DNA of 64,000 nucleotides from Ascarosepion bandense. Lineage: Eukaryota > Mollusca > Cephalopoda > Sepiida > Sepiidae. The notes under the pieces were generated by a model. It was not told the origin of the DNA. It ran no database searches and saw only the letters and a program-made list of their open reading frames with translations. The position numbers were made by a program, and so were the translations under genes. The stretch lies in assembly GCA_037127315.1 (NCBI GenBank), contig JBBBDQ010000444.1:50001-114000 (forward strand). Direction: 5' to 3'. Shown in pieces: positions 63,745-64,000 of the stretch. Within the stretch, counting starts at the first letter, position 1; each line of letters begins with the position of its first letter.

Positions 63745-64000
63745 GACAAACTAATAACTATACTCATGTTGAAAAACCATCCAGATTTATGTGGAAGGAA
63801 AAATGGTTATAACAAAGAAAGAGCTAAGCACATTACCACCAGTCAAAAGGGTTCGGACCGAGTCAGCACGTAGCCCAAAGAAAAAACCTGAGACAAGCAA
63901 TCAACTAACAATAAAGTGCTCAATACTTAGGTAGAGCAGAATAAAGTATACCTAGTGAGCCAACAAACCTACCTACTAAGTGGATCATCGGGGAAAGCTT
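63571..64000. other. No gene; (TA)n
   Basis: (TA)n of about 40 bp at 63701-63742. The remaining sequence to the window edge is unassigned; the 98-codon frame at 63458-63754 is a chimera of P repeat and microsatellite. Confidence 0.45.

Overview
This window looks like intergenic or intronic DNA from a large, repeat-rich, AT-rich invertebrate genome. The mix of tRNA-derived SINEs, RTE-like and CR1/Jockey-like LINE remnants, Penelope-like elements and mariners suggests a lophotrochozoan, probably a coleoid cephalopod such as an octopus; that assignment is inference from repeat style and codon-free features, not from a marker gene. I find no host protein-coding gene that I can support. Most open reading frames here are tandem repeats that happen to lack stops, or antisense shadows of retroelements. 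The only convincing protein homologies are pieces of transposable elements, all truncated or broken.

Layout. 1-28 kb: LINE 3' ends, dimeric 'P' repeats, tRNA-headed SINEs (family Q, about 300 bp), a composite 5S-rRNA/tRNA-headed SINE at 5.96-6.43 kb, two foldback elements carrying hammerhead-ribozyme-like motifs (8.04-8.26 and 20.86-21.06 kb), a Penelope-like element ORF remnant (21.3-22.0 kb), and many minisatellites (27, 31, 77, 18, 87 and about 400 bp units). 28.1-41.7 kb: one mariner element whose left terminal inverted repeat has become a roughly 12.7 kb tandem array of about 260 copies of a 49 bp unit; the small internally deleted transposase and the single right terminal repeat follow at 40.8-41.7 kb. 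41.7-49 kb: tRNA-like SINEs, a palindromic Tc1/mariner-type MITE, a long TG/TA composite microsatellite, a decayed RTE LINE with nested LINE 3' ends, a second (irritans-like) decayed mariner with both ends and TA duplications, and another LINE remnant. 49-64 kb: SINEs in both orientations (one nested insertion with an 11 bp target duplication), a REL-type LINE RT fragment, a duplicated SINE-spacer-SINE module, a 5'-truncated CR1/Jockey-like LINE (59.7-60.7 kb) and a 5'-truncated RTE LINE with an open C-terminal reading frame (62.5-63.2 kb).

How the parts relate. The SINE bodies borrow tails that match LINE 3' ends in the same window (P repeats end like the CR1/Jockey-like LINE; the composite 5S-tRNA SINE ends like family T), which fits LINE-driven mobilisation. 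The Penelope-like ORF lies on the same strand as, and just upstream of, a hammerhead-like motif, matching the known association of such ribozymes with Penelope-like elements. The most striking object is the mariner-derived satellite: its unit is the outer 47 bp of the element's own terminal repeat plus TA, and the repeat junction falls exactly at a TA, the mariner target dinucleotide.
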